Positions 8,661 through 17,178 of a DNA stretch of 64,000 nucleotides are shown here, one piece after another. The notes beneath the pieces are model-generated. The model searched no databases and was not told the origin of the DNA. It saw nothing but the letters and a program-made list of their open reading frames with translations. Position 1 is the first letter of the stretch. Each line of letters opens with the position of its first letter. The DNA comes from JBFMEX01 sp040752215 (lineage in GTDB: Bacteria > Pseudomonadota > Alphaproteobacteria > Rhizobiales > Hyphomicrobiaceae), in NCBI GenBank assembly GCA_040752215.1, contig JBFMEX010000067.1, positions 47,710 through 111,709 on the forward strand, given 5' to 3'. The translations under genes were made by a program, and so were the position numbers.

Positions 8661-10061
8661 ATGAACGAGGTGCTGCTGGGTGTGCTCGGTTACGTGGTGG
8701 CGCAATTCGCGATCGGTGCCTGGGCCTCGCGGCGGATCGCGACCGAGAGCGACTTCATCAATGCCGGACGGCAGCTCGGCATGGTGCTCGGCTCGTTCAC
8801 GGTGTTCGCCACCTGGTTCGGGGCAGAAGCGATCGTCGGCACCGCGGGGCAGGTCTACGAGAACGGGCTCTCGGGCGCCGAATCCGATCCGTTCGGCTAT
8901 GCGGTAGCATTGATTGTGTCGGGGCTGCTCTTCGCCGCTGCGCTGTGGCGGCGGGGGCTCGTCACCTTCGCTGATTTCTTTCGGTCCCGGTACTCGCCGG
9001 CCGTCGAGCGACTGGTGGTCATCCTGCTGGTGCCGGGCGGCATGTTCTGGGCCGCGGCGCAGATCCGTGCGTTCGGACAGGTGGTGAGCTCGGTTTCGGA
9101 CCTCGACGTATCGGTGGCGATCTCGGTCGCCGCTGTGGTGGTCGTTGCCTACACAGTGCTCGGCGGCCTGATGGCGGACGCGGTGACGGACCTCATACAG
9201 GGTATCGCTGTCATAATTGGACTCGTCGCTCTGGCGGCGCTGGCCGCCTCCGAGCTCGGAGGTGTCTTGGCGAGCCTCGCCAAGGTCGAGCCGGCACGGC
9301 TGCTCGTGCTCGGAACAGAGGAAGGCGGCAGCTGGCTCGCCGTCGTCGAGCGCTGGGCGGTGCCGGTGTGCGGCACCATCGTCGCCGTCGAGCTGGTGTC
9401 GCGCATCCTCGGCTGCCGTAGCGCCGAGGTGGCCCGCCGGGCGACGGTGCTTGGCGGGGTGATCTATCTCGGCGTCGGTCTCATTCCGGTCTACCTCGGG
9501 CTCGTCGGTCCGCAGCTGATCGAGGGGCTGACCGGCGACGCGGTCGAGCAGGTGGTGCCGGAGCTGGCCGGGAAGCTGCTGCCGGGACTGCTGTTCGTGC
9601 TGTTCGCCGGGGCGCTGATCTCCGCCATTCTGTCGACGGTCGATTCCGTGCTGCTGGCGGCCGCCTCGCTGATCTCGCACAACATCGCCATGCGACTCGT
9701 CGAGGCGCCGACGGAGCGGACAAAGCTCGTGTCCGTCCGAGTGACGGTGGTGGCGCTGGCCGGTGTCGCGTTCATGCTGGCGCTGGTGGCCCAGTCGATC
9801 CGCGACCTCGTCGAGGTGGCCTCCGCCGCCGGCAGTGCCGGCGTCATCGTCTGCCTGGTATTGGGCCTGTTCACCCGCATCGGCGGCCCGGTGAGCGCCG
9901 CAGCGGCGCTGGTCAGCGGGGCGGGGGTTTGGCTGGTGGCTTTCGTGCTCGAGCTTTCCGAGACGCCGTACCTCTTTGCCATGGGGATCGCGCTCGTGGC
10001 CTATCTCGGTGCGAGTCTGGCTTTCAGGGAAGCTTCGCAAGTTGCGCAAGACGCTGGCTAA
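8661..10061 (+). CDS. Sodium:solute symporter (SSS) family transporter
   Basis: A 466-residue integral membrane protein with about 13 hydrophobic helices. The N-terminal pattern (SRRIATESDFINAGRQLG then FTVFATWFGAEAIVGTAG) is characteristic of the SSS/SLC5 family, as is the helix containing SAILSTVDSVLLAAASLISHNI. It should import an organic solute with sodium, but the substrate cannot be predicted from sequence alone. The ATG at 8661 is chosen because GGGGGAG lies ten bases upstream and the protein then begins with the first helix, although the frame opens at 8553. It is transcribed divergently from the exported protein to its left. Confidence 0.88.
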   Translation: MNEVLLGVLGYVVAQFAIGAWASRRIATESDFINAGRQLGMVLGSFTVFATWFGAEAIVGTAGQVYENGLSGAESDPFGYAVALIVSGLLFAAALWRRGLVTFADFFRSRYSPAVERLVVILLVPGGMFWAAAQIRAFGQVVSSVSDLDVSVAISVAAVVVVAYTVLGGLMADAVTDLIQGIAVIIGLVALAALAASELGGVLASLAKVEPARLLVLGTEEGGSWLAVVERWAVPVCGTIVAVELVSRILGCRSAEVARRATVLGGVIYLGVGLIPVYLGLVGPQLIEGLTGDAVEQVVPELAGKLLPGLLFVLFAGALISAILSTVDSVLLAAASLISHNIAMRLVEAPTERTKLVSVRVTVVALAGVAFMLALVAQSIRDLVEVASAAGSAGVIVCLVLGLFTRIGGPVSAAAALVSGAGVWLVAFVLELSETPYLFAMGIALVAYLGASLAFREASQVAQDAG

Positions 10062-10773
10062 TTGCGCGTTAAGCATGATCGGGCAGCTGGCTTCGCCGTT
10101 AGCTTTGTTGGGGTAGACTGCGCCGGCTCACGCGAGGGGGCTGCGGCCAAGTGTTCCGGCTCGGCCGGCGTCGGGCCACCGAGGGACCGCGACATGGTGT
10201 TGAGCCGCCTTGCAGATTTAGTCCTCGGGGCGCAGTGCGCGCCTTCGTGCGACGGGGGATGGCGGACGTATTGCCTCATTTCCGTCATGCCGGGGAACCA
10301 CCACCTTCCAGCCCGGGTGGCCGCGTTGGGAAGCCTTGGCAATAAGTTGAAGCGGCGGGGCATGGTACAGCACCAGGGTGCTGGTTTACCTGCAACTTCG
10401 ACTCGGTTGTCGGAGCCATTGCGGCAGGTTGACCTATCGCTTTCGGTGCCGGCTGTGGCACAACTCGCAAGGTTGCTGGGGGGACCGCCGACCAGAGGGT
10501 CGTCTTCTGAAATCCCAAGCTGCGGCCCCGCTCGCGCGGGGTGCGATCACGGCAAGACGCAACGAGGCTGGGCTTCCCGGCGCTCACGGTGCGAACGACA
10601 CAACGAGATCCCGGCCGCTGCGGCCAACACAAGCGGATCCGATCAGGGGAAACACACAAGGGCCCGAGGGCCGACGACCGAGCCAGGACCTCCTAATTGG
10701 GGTCTTGGCTCAGCAGGAGACGATGGGCTAGGTAGGCCCCTAGAGCAAGTTCACAACGAGCCGAATTAAGAAC
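10062..10773. other. Long intergenic region without a convincing gene
   Basis: Seven hundred bases upstream of the hydrolase gene. Several frames are open through it, but their translations have no domain, hydrophobic or charge pattern, and composition is less biased than in the neighbouring genes. It contains at least one good stem-loop (10680-10711) close to the hydrolase start. A decayed gene, a long leader or an unrecognised RNA gene are all possible. Confidence 0.4.
10680..10711 (+). other. Stem-loop in the leader of the alpha/beta hydrolase gene
   Basis: GAGCCAGGACC pairs with GGTCTTGGCTC (11 pairs with one G-U) around a ten-base loop, ending 62 bases before the hydrolase ATG. No U-tract follows, so it is not a standard terminator. 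A leader structure is one option. Confidence 0.4.
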
Positions 10774-11649
10774 ATGAGCATCAAAGAAAAAACGAGCGGA
10801 CTCCAAGGTGAGATCAGGCTTGCCGGCGGGCGCGTGGGCGTGCTGCTGGCGCATGGGCTCGCCGGCAGCCCCATCGAGCTCCGGTTCCTGGCGCATGGGC
10901 TCGCCCGCCAGGGTTATACGGTTCACTGCCCGGTCATTCCGGGCATGACGTTCGGCACCGACGTGCTCGGCCTGTCGCGCTGGCAGGACTGGTACCGGTC
11001 GCTCGAGACCGCCTATGAGGAGTTGGCCGCCAAGTGCGACACGGTGATCGTCGGCGGGCTGTCGGTCGGCTCGCTGGTGGCGATGCGGCTCGCGGCCAAG
11101 CGGCCGGAGGGCATCTCCGGGCTGATGGTGTTCGCGCCGACCTTCTGGCCCAACGGCTGGGCGATCCCCAAGGCGCTCTATCTCTTCAAGCTGGTGCAGC
11201 AGCACTGGCTGGCGCGGTTGTTCCGCTTCCACCAGCGTCCGCCCTACGGCATCAAGGACGAGCGCATCCGCAACTTCGTGATCGAGAGTTTCCGCGCCGA
11301 CGGCCGCACCAGCGAGAGTCTGTTCGCGCGGGCCGGCGGACTGGTGCTCGAGTTCCGGCGGCTCGCCCGCGACGTGAAGCGCGTGCTCGGCGAGATCCGC
11401 CAGCCGACGATCGTGTTTCATCCGCGGCACGACGACCAGAGCGATCTCAAGAACGCGTTCCTGCTGCAGCGGCGGATCGCCGGCATGGTCGAAATGGTGG
11501 TGCTGGACGACTGCTATCACCTCGTGACGCTCGATCGCCAGCGCAACGTGGTGATGGATCGCTCGATCGAGTTCGCGGCCCGGCTGACGGCGCGCGAGGC
11601 CGATGCGGTGGTCACCCGGGTGCCGAAGGGGAGCGCGGTCGCCGAGTAG
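10774..11649 (+). CDS. Alpha/beta hydrolase, carboxylesterase/monoacylglycerol-lipase type
   Basis: This is a 291-residue cytosolic alpha/beta hydrolase with the HGLAGSP oxyanion region near residue 28 and the nucleophile elbow GLSVGS near residue 93. The charge-relay aspartate is probably in FHPRHDDQSD and the histidine in DCYHLVTLDR. This arrangement matches the Est30/YvaK carboxylesterase group, which cleaves short-to-medium acyl esters and monoacylglycerols. No signal peptide is present. The gene stands alone, with a long leader upstream and a hairpin terminator downstream shared with the convergent DUF2147 gene. The physiological substrate is unknown. Confidence 0.85.
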   Translation: MSIKEKTSGLQGEIRLAGGRVGVLLAHGLAGSPIELRFLAHGLARQGYTVHCPVIPGMTFGTDVLGLSRWQDWYRSLETAYEELAAKCDTVIVGGLSVGSLVAMRLAAKRPEGISGLMVFAPTFWPNGWAIPKALYLFKLVQQHWLARLFRFHQRPPYGIKDERIRNFVIESFRADGRTSESLFARAGGLVLEFRRLARDVKRVLGEIRQPTIVFHPRHDDQSDLKNAFLLQRRIAGMVEMVVLDDCYHLVTLDRQRNVVMDRSIEFAARLTAREADAVVTRVPKGSAVAE

Positions 11650-11664
11650 ACGAATGGAGCATGG

Positions 11665-11687
11665 AGCGCGGCCCTGGTGGCCGCGCT
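11665..11687. terminator. Hairpin between convergent genes, likely bidirectional terminator
   Basis: AGCGCGGCC pairs perfectly with GGCCGCGCT around a CTGGT loop, 15 bases after the hydrolase stop and 20 bases from the end of the convergent DUF2147 gene. Confidence 0.65.
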
Positions 11688-11706
11688 TCCCGTCCTTGCC
11701 CTCAGA

Positions 11707-12363
11707 TCATTGCAGGCTCGCGCAGCGCGGCAGCGTCGACGGCGCGCGTTTCCAGACGAACGTCTTGCCGAGCATCTTGAGGCCCTTGTAGCCGGTGACG
11801 GTCAGCTGGTCGCGGCTCTCCAGGCGAACCTCGACGCTGTAGGCCTTGCCGACCTTCGGGTCGTAGACCCAGCCGGCGTCCCAGGCGCCGTCCGGTTGCG
11901 GGGCGAGATTGCCGAGCACCTGCAGGCCGCAGATCGGACGGGCGCGCATCTCCGGCTCGGGATTGTTGCCGTCGGTCAGCGGCTCGCCCTTGTCGTTGTT
12001 CGGCTCCTTGAGCCAGACGATGCGGCCGCAGAGCTGGCCCTTGGCGTCGCCGGTGTCGGCACAGGGACGGATCTCGACTGCACCCTTGCCGGTGTCGTCG
12101 AACCAGATGCCGGTCTCGGGCGGACCCGGCGGCTGAGCGGTCGCGGCGGTGGCTGGCTTGGCGGGCGCAGTTGTGGCGGGCTTGGCTGGGACTGCGGTCG
12201 CAGGCTGGGCAGGCCTGGGCGCCGGCGCGGCGGCAGAGGGGCTCGCCGATGGCCGCGGGGCGCTGCCGGCGGGCGGGACTTGCGCTGGGGCCGCGGAGCC
12301 CGAGGCCAAGGTCGCTGCGGCGACGAGTACCGGCAGCCACGGTGCATGAGGTCGATGACGCAT
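11707..12363 (-). CDS. Exported DUF2147 protein with Pro/Ala-rich linker
   Basis: A 218-residue protein with a signal peptide (PWLPVLVAAATLASGSAAPAQ), then a low-complexity Pro/Ala/Lys linker of about 60 residues. A DUF2147-type domain follows: GIWFDDTGKGAVEIRPC, CGRIVWLKEP, GWVYDPKVGKAYS, LTVTGYKGLKMLGKT and FVWKR, matching the family pattern ending in a W-x-R segment. DUF2147 proteins are periplasmic beta-barrel-like proteins of unknown biochemical role. The linker suggests tethering across or along the periplasm. The ATG at 12363 is chosen because it begins the signal peptide and has AAGG nine bases upstream. Confidence 0.85.
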   Translation of the reverse strand: MRHRPHAPWLPVLVAAATLASGSAAPAQVPPAGSAPRPSASPSAAAPAPRPAQPATAVPAKPATTAPAKPATAATAQPPGPPETGIWFDDTGKGAVEIRPCADTGDAKGQLCGRIVWLKEPNNDKGEPLTDGNNPEPEMRARPICGLQVLGNLAPQPDGAWDAGWVYDPKVGKAYSVEVRLESRDQLTVTGYKGLKMLGKTFVWKRAPSTLPRCASLQ

Positions 12364-12906
12364 GACAATGCCTTGTAATCTTGCGGGGTTGCCTGATCCA
12401 GCGGCTACGGGAAGAAAGCGGCGAAAGCACGATTGGAGGATGCGGCCAAGTGGCGCTCGGCCTCGTCGGGCCGGCCTCTCGCCGCAATCTTGGCGGCAAT
12501 TGGCCCGCAGGCACGGCAGGTTAGCCCGATCTATCCACCAGAGCGCGAGCGGCACGGAGGCGAGAATGACGACATGCACCGATGGCGCGCGAGCCGGCGG
12601 AGCCGGCCTTGGCCCCTCCGGGCTCGGGCGGCTCCACCGTAGCAACCACTGCGCTTTTCGCCATTCTCCTGCCGGATCGATCCTGGCGGACGCGATGCCG
12701 CCGTGCGTCTGGTGAACAGATCGGGTTAACTCGTTTAAGGATACGGAAGTGGCAGCGCGATTGCGTGAGGACTATATACTCGGGGCAATGCTTGGGACTG
12801 CGGGCCGCGGGCTCGCCGCCCCTCGCGAGTTCTTGTGGCGTCCCGGCTCGCTGGCCGGCTTGCTGCCCCGCGGGGCATGTGCGTCGCAGGCCGGAAGAGA
12901 GGATCG
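12364..12906. other. Divergent control region between DUF2147 and the DevCAB-type operon
   Basis: About 540 bases with no convincing gene. A TATACT hexamer at 12775-12780 in a locally AT-rich stretch is a possible -10 element for the rightward ABC operon, but no good -35 is visible at standard spacing. Confidence 0.4.
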
Positions 12907-14046
12907 GTGCGGGCAATGATACTCACACTGGCGTTTCGCAATCTGTTTCACGACCGCATCCGCCTGGCGGTGACGCTGATCGGCATCCTGTTCTCGATCG
13001 TCCTGGTCGCCGTGCAGCTCGGCCTCTACCTCGGCGCCAGCCGCATGATCACCGCCAACATCGATCATGCCAAGGCCGATCTGTGGGTGATGACCTACGG
13101 GGCGAAGAGCTACGAGGACGGCGCGATCCTGCTGACCCCGCGCGAGCGCCACCAGGCGTTGGCCACATCCGGCGTGTCGGCGGTGATCCCTCTGGTCGTT
13201 GCGTTCGCTGAGTGGCGCAAGCCGAGCGGCGGCAGCACGCGCGTCGTGGTGGTCGGCTCGGATGCCGAGGACGGCGGGCTCGAGCCGTGGTCGCTGGCCG
13301 ACGGCACTTGGCAGGACATCAAGGCGCCGGACGCGGTGGCGGTCGACAGCAGCTACCTCAAGGAGCTCGACATTGCCGGGATCGGCAGCACTGCGCAGAT
13401 CGCCAGGGGGCGGATCCGGGTCCGCGCGCTGACCGAGGGCATCCGCTCGTTCACGCAGTCGCCCTACGTGTTCACGCCGCTGTCGCGGGCGCGCAATCTG
13501 CTCGGCGTCGACGAGGAGCGCTCGACCTTCTACCTGGTGCAGCTGACTCCGGGCGCCGACCCGCTCGCGGTGCGCAAGGATCTCGAGCACCGGCTCGAGG
13601 GTGCGGAGGTGCTGACCACCGAGGAGTTCCGTGACCGCAGCCTGAAGCAGTGGCTGTTCCGCACCGGTGCCGGCGTGGCGCTGATCGGCGGCGCGCTGCT
13701 CGGCATCCTGGTCGGCACGGTGATCGTCGCGCAGACACTCTACTCGAGCACCAAGGACCATCTGAACGAGTTCGCCACGCTGCGAGCGCTCGGCTCCTCG
13801 TCGGGCTACATCCACAAGGTGATCCTGTCGCAGGCGGCATTGAGCGCGGTGATCGGCTATGTGCTCGGCATGGCAATCGCGCTCGCAGTGGTCTACTTCA
13901 GCCGCTCGACACCGCTGCCACTGGTTATGACCGGCGGCCTTGCGTTCTCGTTGTTCGCGCTGACGCTGTTCATGTGCGCCATCTCCGCCATCTCGGCGAT
14001 CGTCAAGGTGACCAAGATCGATCCAGCCATGGTGTTCAGCCGATGA
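12907..14046 (+). CDS. DevC-type ABC transporter permease (FtsX/MacB fold)
   Basis: This is a roughly 379-residue FtsX-like permease with an N-terminal helix (LAVTLIGILFSIVLVAVQLGLYLG), a large extracytoplasmic domain (about residues 45-260) and three C-terminal helices. ATLRALGSSSGYIHKVI lies between the last helices, typical of this fold. The best match by character is DevC, the membrane subunit of DevBCA exporters. The start is either the GTG at 12907 (AGGAT five bases upstream) or the ATG at 12916. The stop overlaps the ATPase start in ATGA. With its two partners it forms a tripartite exporter that would need an outer-membrane channel such as TolC encoded elsewhere. Confidence 0.87.
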   Translation: MRAMILTLAFRNLFHDRIRLAVTLIGILFSIVLVAVQLGLYLGASRMITANIDHAKADLWVMTYGAKSYEDGAILLTPRERHQALATSGVSAVIPLVVAFAEWRKPSGGSTRVVVVGSDAEDGGLEPWSLADGTWQDIKAPDAVAVDSSYLKELDIAGIGSTAQIARGRIRVRALTEGIRSFTQSPYVFTPLSRARNLLGVDEERSTFYLVQLTPGADPLAVRKDLEHRLEGAEVLTTEEFRDRSLKQWLFRTGAGVALIGGALLGILVGTVIVAQTLYSSTKDHLNEFATLRALGSSSGYIHKVILSQAALSAVIGYVLGMAIALAVVYFSRSTPLPLVMTGGLAFSLFALTLFMCAISAISAIVKVTKIDPAMVFSR

Positions 14047-14795
14047 AGCGCGAGCCCGTTCTCGAAGCCCGCAATGTGGTGAAGGAGCTCGGCAAAGGTG
14101 CCGGCACGGTGATGGCGCTCAAGGGCGTCAGCTTGTCGCTGATGCCGGGCGAGCTGACGCTGCTGATGGGGCCCTCCGGCAGCGGCAAGACCACGCTCCT
14201 GTCGATCCTCGGCTGCATCCTTTCGCCGACCTCGGGCGACGTGCGCATCGACGGCCACACGACCGAGGGGCTGGATGCCGAGAATCTGGCGACGCTGAGG
14301 CGCGATCACATCGGCTTCATCTTCCAGTCCTACAACCTGTTTCCGACGCTGACGGCGCTCGAGAACGTGCGCATCGCGCTCGACGTGCGCGGCCAGAAGG
14401 GGTTTCCCGCCGCGGCGCGTGCCGAGGAGTGCCTGCGCGACGTCGGGCTCGGCCCGCGCATGATGCACTACCCGGGCAACCTGAGCGGCGGAGAGCAGCA
14501 GCGCGTGGCCGTGGCGCGCGCGATCGCCAGCTCGCCGTCGGTGGTGCTGGCGGACGAGCCGACGGCAGCGCTCGACAGCGAGAACGGCCATGCGGTGATG
14601 GAGCTGCTGGCGCGTATCGCCCGCGAGCAGCACCGCAGCGTGCTGGCTGTCACCCATGACCCGCGCACGCTGCGCTATGCCGACCGCGTGGTGCGCATCG
14701 AGGATGGCAGGATCGTCGGCGAGGAGCGGCGCCCGGACGGGCTCGATGCCGCCGAGATCACGGATTTGACGAAGAGGCGCAAAGCTCATGGTTAA
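14043..14795 (+). CDS. DevA-type ABC transporter ATPase
   Basis: A 250-residue nucleotide-binding subunit with Walker A GPSGSGKTT, Q-loop in FIFQSYNLFP, signature LSGGEQQR, Walker B VVLADEPTAALD and H-loop VTHDPRTL. It belongs to the MacB/LolD/DevA group that pairs with FtsX-like permeases and drives periplasmic export mechanically. It overlaps the permease upstream (ATGA) and the fusion protein downstream by eight bases, so the three are surely one translation-coupled operon. Confidence 0.93.
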   Translation: MKREPVLEARNVVKELGKGAGTVMALKGVSLSLMPGELTLLMGPSGSGKTTLLSILGCILSPTSGDVRIDGHTTEGLDAENLATLRRDHIGFIFQSYNLFPTLTALENVRIALDVRGQKGFPAAARAEECLRDVGLGPRMMHYPGNLSGGEQQRVAVARAIASSPSVVLADEPTAALDSENGHAVMELLARIAREQHRSVLAVTHDPRTLRYADRVVRIEDGRIVGEERRPDGLDAAEITDLTKRRKAHG

Positions 14796-15882
14796 GCTCG
14801 ATTCCACTGTTTCCACCTTGCTGATCGCGGCGGCCGCGGCCGGGCTCGTCGGCCTTGTGGCCAGCAGCTGGCGGCACACCGACCCCTCGCCGGCACCTGC
14901 CCTCGCGGCATCGGAGGCCAGGCCGACCCAGGGCGGCTCCGGCGTCGGCCCGTGGGCGACGTCGGCCACGGGGCGGGTCGAGCCGCGCGACGGCGAGGTG
15001 CGGATCACCGCCCAGACGCCTGGCCGCATCGTCGAGATACCTGTCGCGGCCAACGACCGTGTGCTCGCTGGCGACCTGCTGGTGCGGCTCGACGACGGCG
15101 ACGCCTTGCAGCGCATCGTGGCGGCCGATTCCGAGGTCGACGTGCGTATCCGCGAGCGCGACGAGGAGGAGGCCAAGGGCTCGGCGCTCGAGCGCCGCCA
15201 GGCGGAGGATGCACTGATCGAGGCCGAACGATCGCTGATGAGCGCACTGATGCGCTTCGACGAGGCGGCGGCGGATGTCAGAGCCAGAAAGGGCCAGAGC
15301 GAGGCGGTTCTGCGTGCGCGCGAGCGCGTCGCGGCGGCCCGCGAGCGGCTCGGCGAGGAGCGACGGCGCTTCGAGCGCCTGAGCGCACGCGGCGACATGC
15401 CGTTGCCGACCCGGCTCGAGGCGGCGGTGACACAGGCTCGCAGCGACCTCGTGCTCGCCTACAACGCCTACGAGCGGACCCACATCCGCGCGCCGTTCGA
15501 TGGCAGTGTGCTGAGCGTGCCGGCCAAGCTCGGCGAGCTTGCGGTGGCCTCGCCGGAGGTGCCGCTGGTCACGTTCGGCGATCTCGCCGGGCTCAAGGTT
15601 CGCGCCGAGGTCGAGGATCGCGACCTCGCGAAGGTGCACATCGGCCAGCGGGTCGTCATCAAGGCCGACGCGTTCCCGGATCGCGAGTTCGGAGGCGTCG
15701 TGTCGAGCATCTCCTCGGCCCTCGGCAGCCCGCGTATCGCGACGCGCGGTCCACGCCGGCCGAACGACGTCGACGTGCTCGAGGTGTTTGTCGATCTCGA
15801 GGGGACGCCGCCGCTGCTGACGGGCATGCGGGTCGACGTCTTCTTCCGCGCCGAGAAGGCGACGGCGCTCCAGGTGAACTGA
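14788..15882 (+). CDS. DevB-type periplasmic membrane fusion protein (HlyD family)
   Basis: A 364-residue protein with an N-terminal membrane anchor (TLLIAAAAAGLVGLVASSW) and a lipoyl-like half near residue 55 (TGRVEPRDGEVRITAQTPGR). Long coiled-coil helices span about residues 100-210, and the second lipoyl/beta-barrel part follows (IRAPFDGSVLSVPAKLGELA). It links the DevC/DevA pair to an outer-membrane channel. Characterised DevBCA systems in cyanobacteria export glycolipids. In proteobacteria the cargo is generally unknown, so glycolipid export here is inference only. Confidence 0.9.
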   Translation: MVKLDSTVSTLLIAAAAAGLVGLVASSWRHTDPSPAPALAASEARPTQGGSGVGPWATSATGRVEPRDGEVRITAQTPGRIVEIPVAANDRVLAGDLLVRLDDGDALQRIVAADSEVDVRIRERDEEEAKGSALERRQAEDALIEAERSLMSALMRFDEAAADVRARKGQSEAVLRARERVAAARERLGEERRRFERLSARGDMPLPTRLEAAVTQARSDLVLAYNAYERTHIRAPFDGSVLSVPAKLGELAVASPEVPLVTFGDLAGLKVRAEVEDRDLAKVHIGQRVVIKADAFPDREFGGVVSSISSALGSPRIATRGPRRPNDVDVLEVFVDLEGTPPLLTGMRVDVFFRAEKATALQVN

Positions 15883-15894
15883 GCAAGACGGAGT

Positions 15895-15910
15895 GCTCCG
15901 CGCGCGGAGC
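15895..15910. terminator. Palindrome between convergent genes, possible terminator
   Basis: GCTCCGCGCGCGGAGC is a perfect 16-base palindrome between the end of the exporter operon and the end of the convergent permease gene. It can form a 6-pair stem with a four-base loop. A pyrimidine-rich stretch (CTCCCTCCTC) follows. Confidence 0.5.
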
Positions 15911-15942
15911 CTCCCTCCTCGCACCAGCCCTTCGCCCAGTGC

Positions 15943-16710
15943 TCACGAGAGCGCCAGCAGCAACGTGCGGCCGCTGAGCAGCAATATCACGGTCGCCAGC
16001 GCCACCATCAGCACTCGTTCTGGCAGATATCGGGTGTTGAGCGCGGCGACCGGGGCGGCGACAACGCCGCCGACGACGAGCGCGGCGATGATCGGCCAAG
16101 GCGAGATTCCGACCGTCACCAGCAGCGTGCCGGCGATTGTCACCGTGACGAAGAACTCGGCCGCGTTGACGGAGCCGATGGCGGTGCGCGGGGCGACACC
16201 GTGGCCGACCAGCGTGGTGGTGACGATCGGTCCCCATCCGCCGCCTCCGATCGCATCGAGCAGCCCGCCGAAGAAGCCGAGCGGCACGGCGGCGGCGGAG
16301 CGAGCTCCAGACGTGGTGATCCTCACCCGCAGTGCCTTCCAAAGGATATAGCCGCCGATCAGCATCAGGTACGCACTGATCCACGGCCGAAGCACCGTTC
16401 CCGAAACGCCGACCAGGACCAGGCCGCCGATGGCGCCGCCAATCATGCCCGGGACCAGCAGCCGCAGCATCAGTCGCCGATCGATGTTGCCGACGCGCCA
16501 ATGGGCGAGCCCCGAGGCCACGCTGGTGAACGTGCCGGCCGCATGCACGGAGCCGCTGACCGTTGCCGGCGGCAACCCGAAGCTCAGCAATACCGACGAG
16601 GTCGTGACCTTGTAGGCCATGCCGAGCGCGCCATCGACCAGTTGCGCGACGAAGCCGATGACGACGAATAGAAGGATCTCGGTCCAAACGAGGGCTTCGA
16701 GCTCGGTCAA
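15943..16710 (-). CDS. TauE/SafE (TSUP) family membrane permease
   Basis: A 255-residue protein with about eight hydrophobic helices and the TSUP internal repeat: FVAQLVDGALGMAYKVTTSS in the first half and FFGGLLDAIGGGGWGPIVTTTL in the second, both with the family's glycine-rich turn. TSUP proteins export or import sulfonates and sulfite-like anions, but the substrate here is unknown. The TTG at 16710 is chosen as start because GGAGG lies seven bases upstream. The frame extends further to an ATG at 16761 without a ribosome-binding site. The gene stands alone, convergent with the ABC exporter operon. Confidence 0.87.
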   Translation of the reverse strand: MTELEALVWTEILLFVVIGFVAQLVDGALGMAYKVTTSSVLLSFGLPPATVSGSVHAAGTFTSVASGLAHWRVGNIDRRLMLRLLVPGMIGGAIGGLVLVGVSGTVLRPWISAYLMLIGGYILWKALRVRITTSGARSAAAVPLGFFGGLLDAIGGGGWGPIVTTTLVGHGVAPRTAIGSVNAAEFFVTVTIAGTLLVTVGISPWPIIAALVVGGVVAAPVAALNTRYLPERVLMVALATVILLLSGRTLLLALS

Positions 16711-17178
16711 GGTCCGTCCTCCGTTCCGGTCGGCAATTCTGGGAATTGCCGGCGAGGCCACGATTGCAGAGCGGTGTGCAGGGCATCGCGGCGATCGACG
16801 GCCCGGCGTCGGGTCAGGCGGGTTTCTTCGGCGCTCGCTGCGAGCCCGGCCGGCGGCGTCCCGCCCCGACCTATCAACTATACTGTAGCAACAATGTTCT
16901 CATGAAGGGAGCATACGCCAAGAAGAATAGAAAACCATTTCAGCAAGCGCGAATGGGAGAAACGAGATCGCACAACGGCCTGGAAGGGGCACCACGGCTC
17001 TGCGGCGGGATCGCACGTGGAACACGGCGCCCCGGCGCCGGCCCGTCGCACGTGCCGCGTCAGCGGGCGGGCATGCCACACGCCTTTAGCGACAAGCAAG
17101 GTCGAACAGCGCGGCGTCGCGTTGCCATCTGGTGGCCGCCAGGGGTTGGGGCCGCAAGGTCCGAACCCTATTACTGGC
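16711..17178. other. Intergenic region with an AT-rich patch
   Basis: No convincing gene. A patch near 16870-16930 is unusually AT-rich and contains TATACT (16879-16884). An ATG at 16902 opens a basic frame that runs into the DUF533 gene and looks like chance. The left part holds the promoter of the TSUP gene. Confidence 0.35.

Noticed and set aside
8460..10076. Upstream half of the long leftward open frame that ends with the 601-residue exported protein
   Set aside because: It is antisense to the well-supported symporter gene and its translation is His/Arg/Asp-rich without pattern; the real protein begins at the TTG at 8459.
13893..15398. Long leftward frame across the DevA/DevB-type genes
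   Set aside because: Antisense to ABC ATPase and fusion protein genes with clear motifs.
16902..17178. Basic frame starting at an AT-rich patch
   Set aside because: It runs into the antisense of the DUF533 gene and has no convincing pattern.
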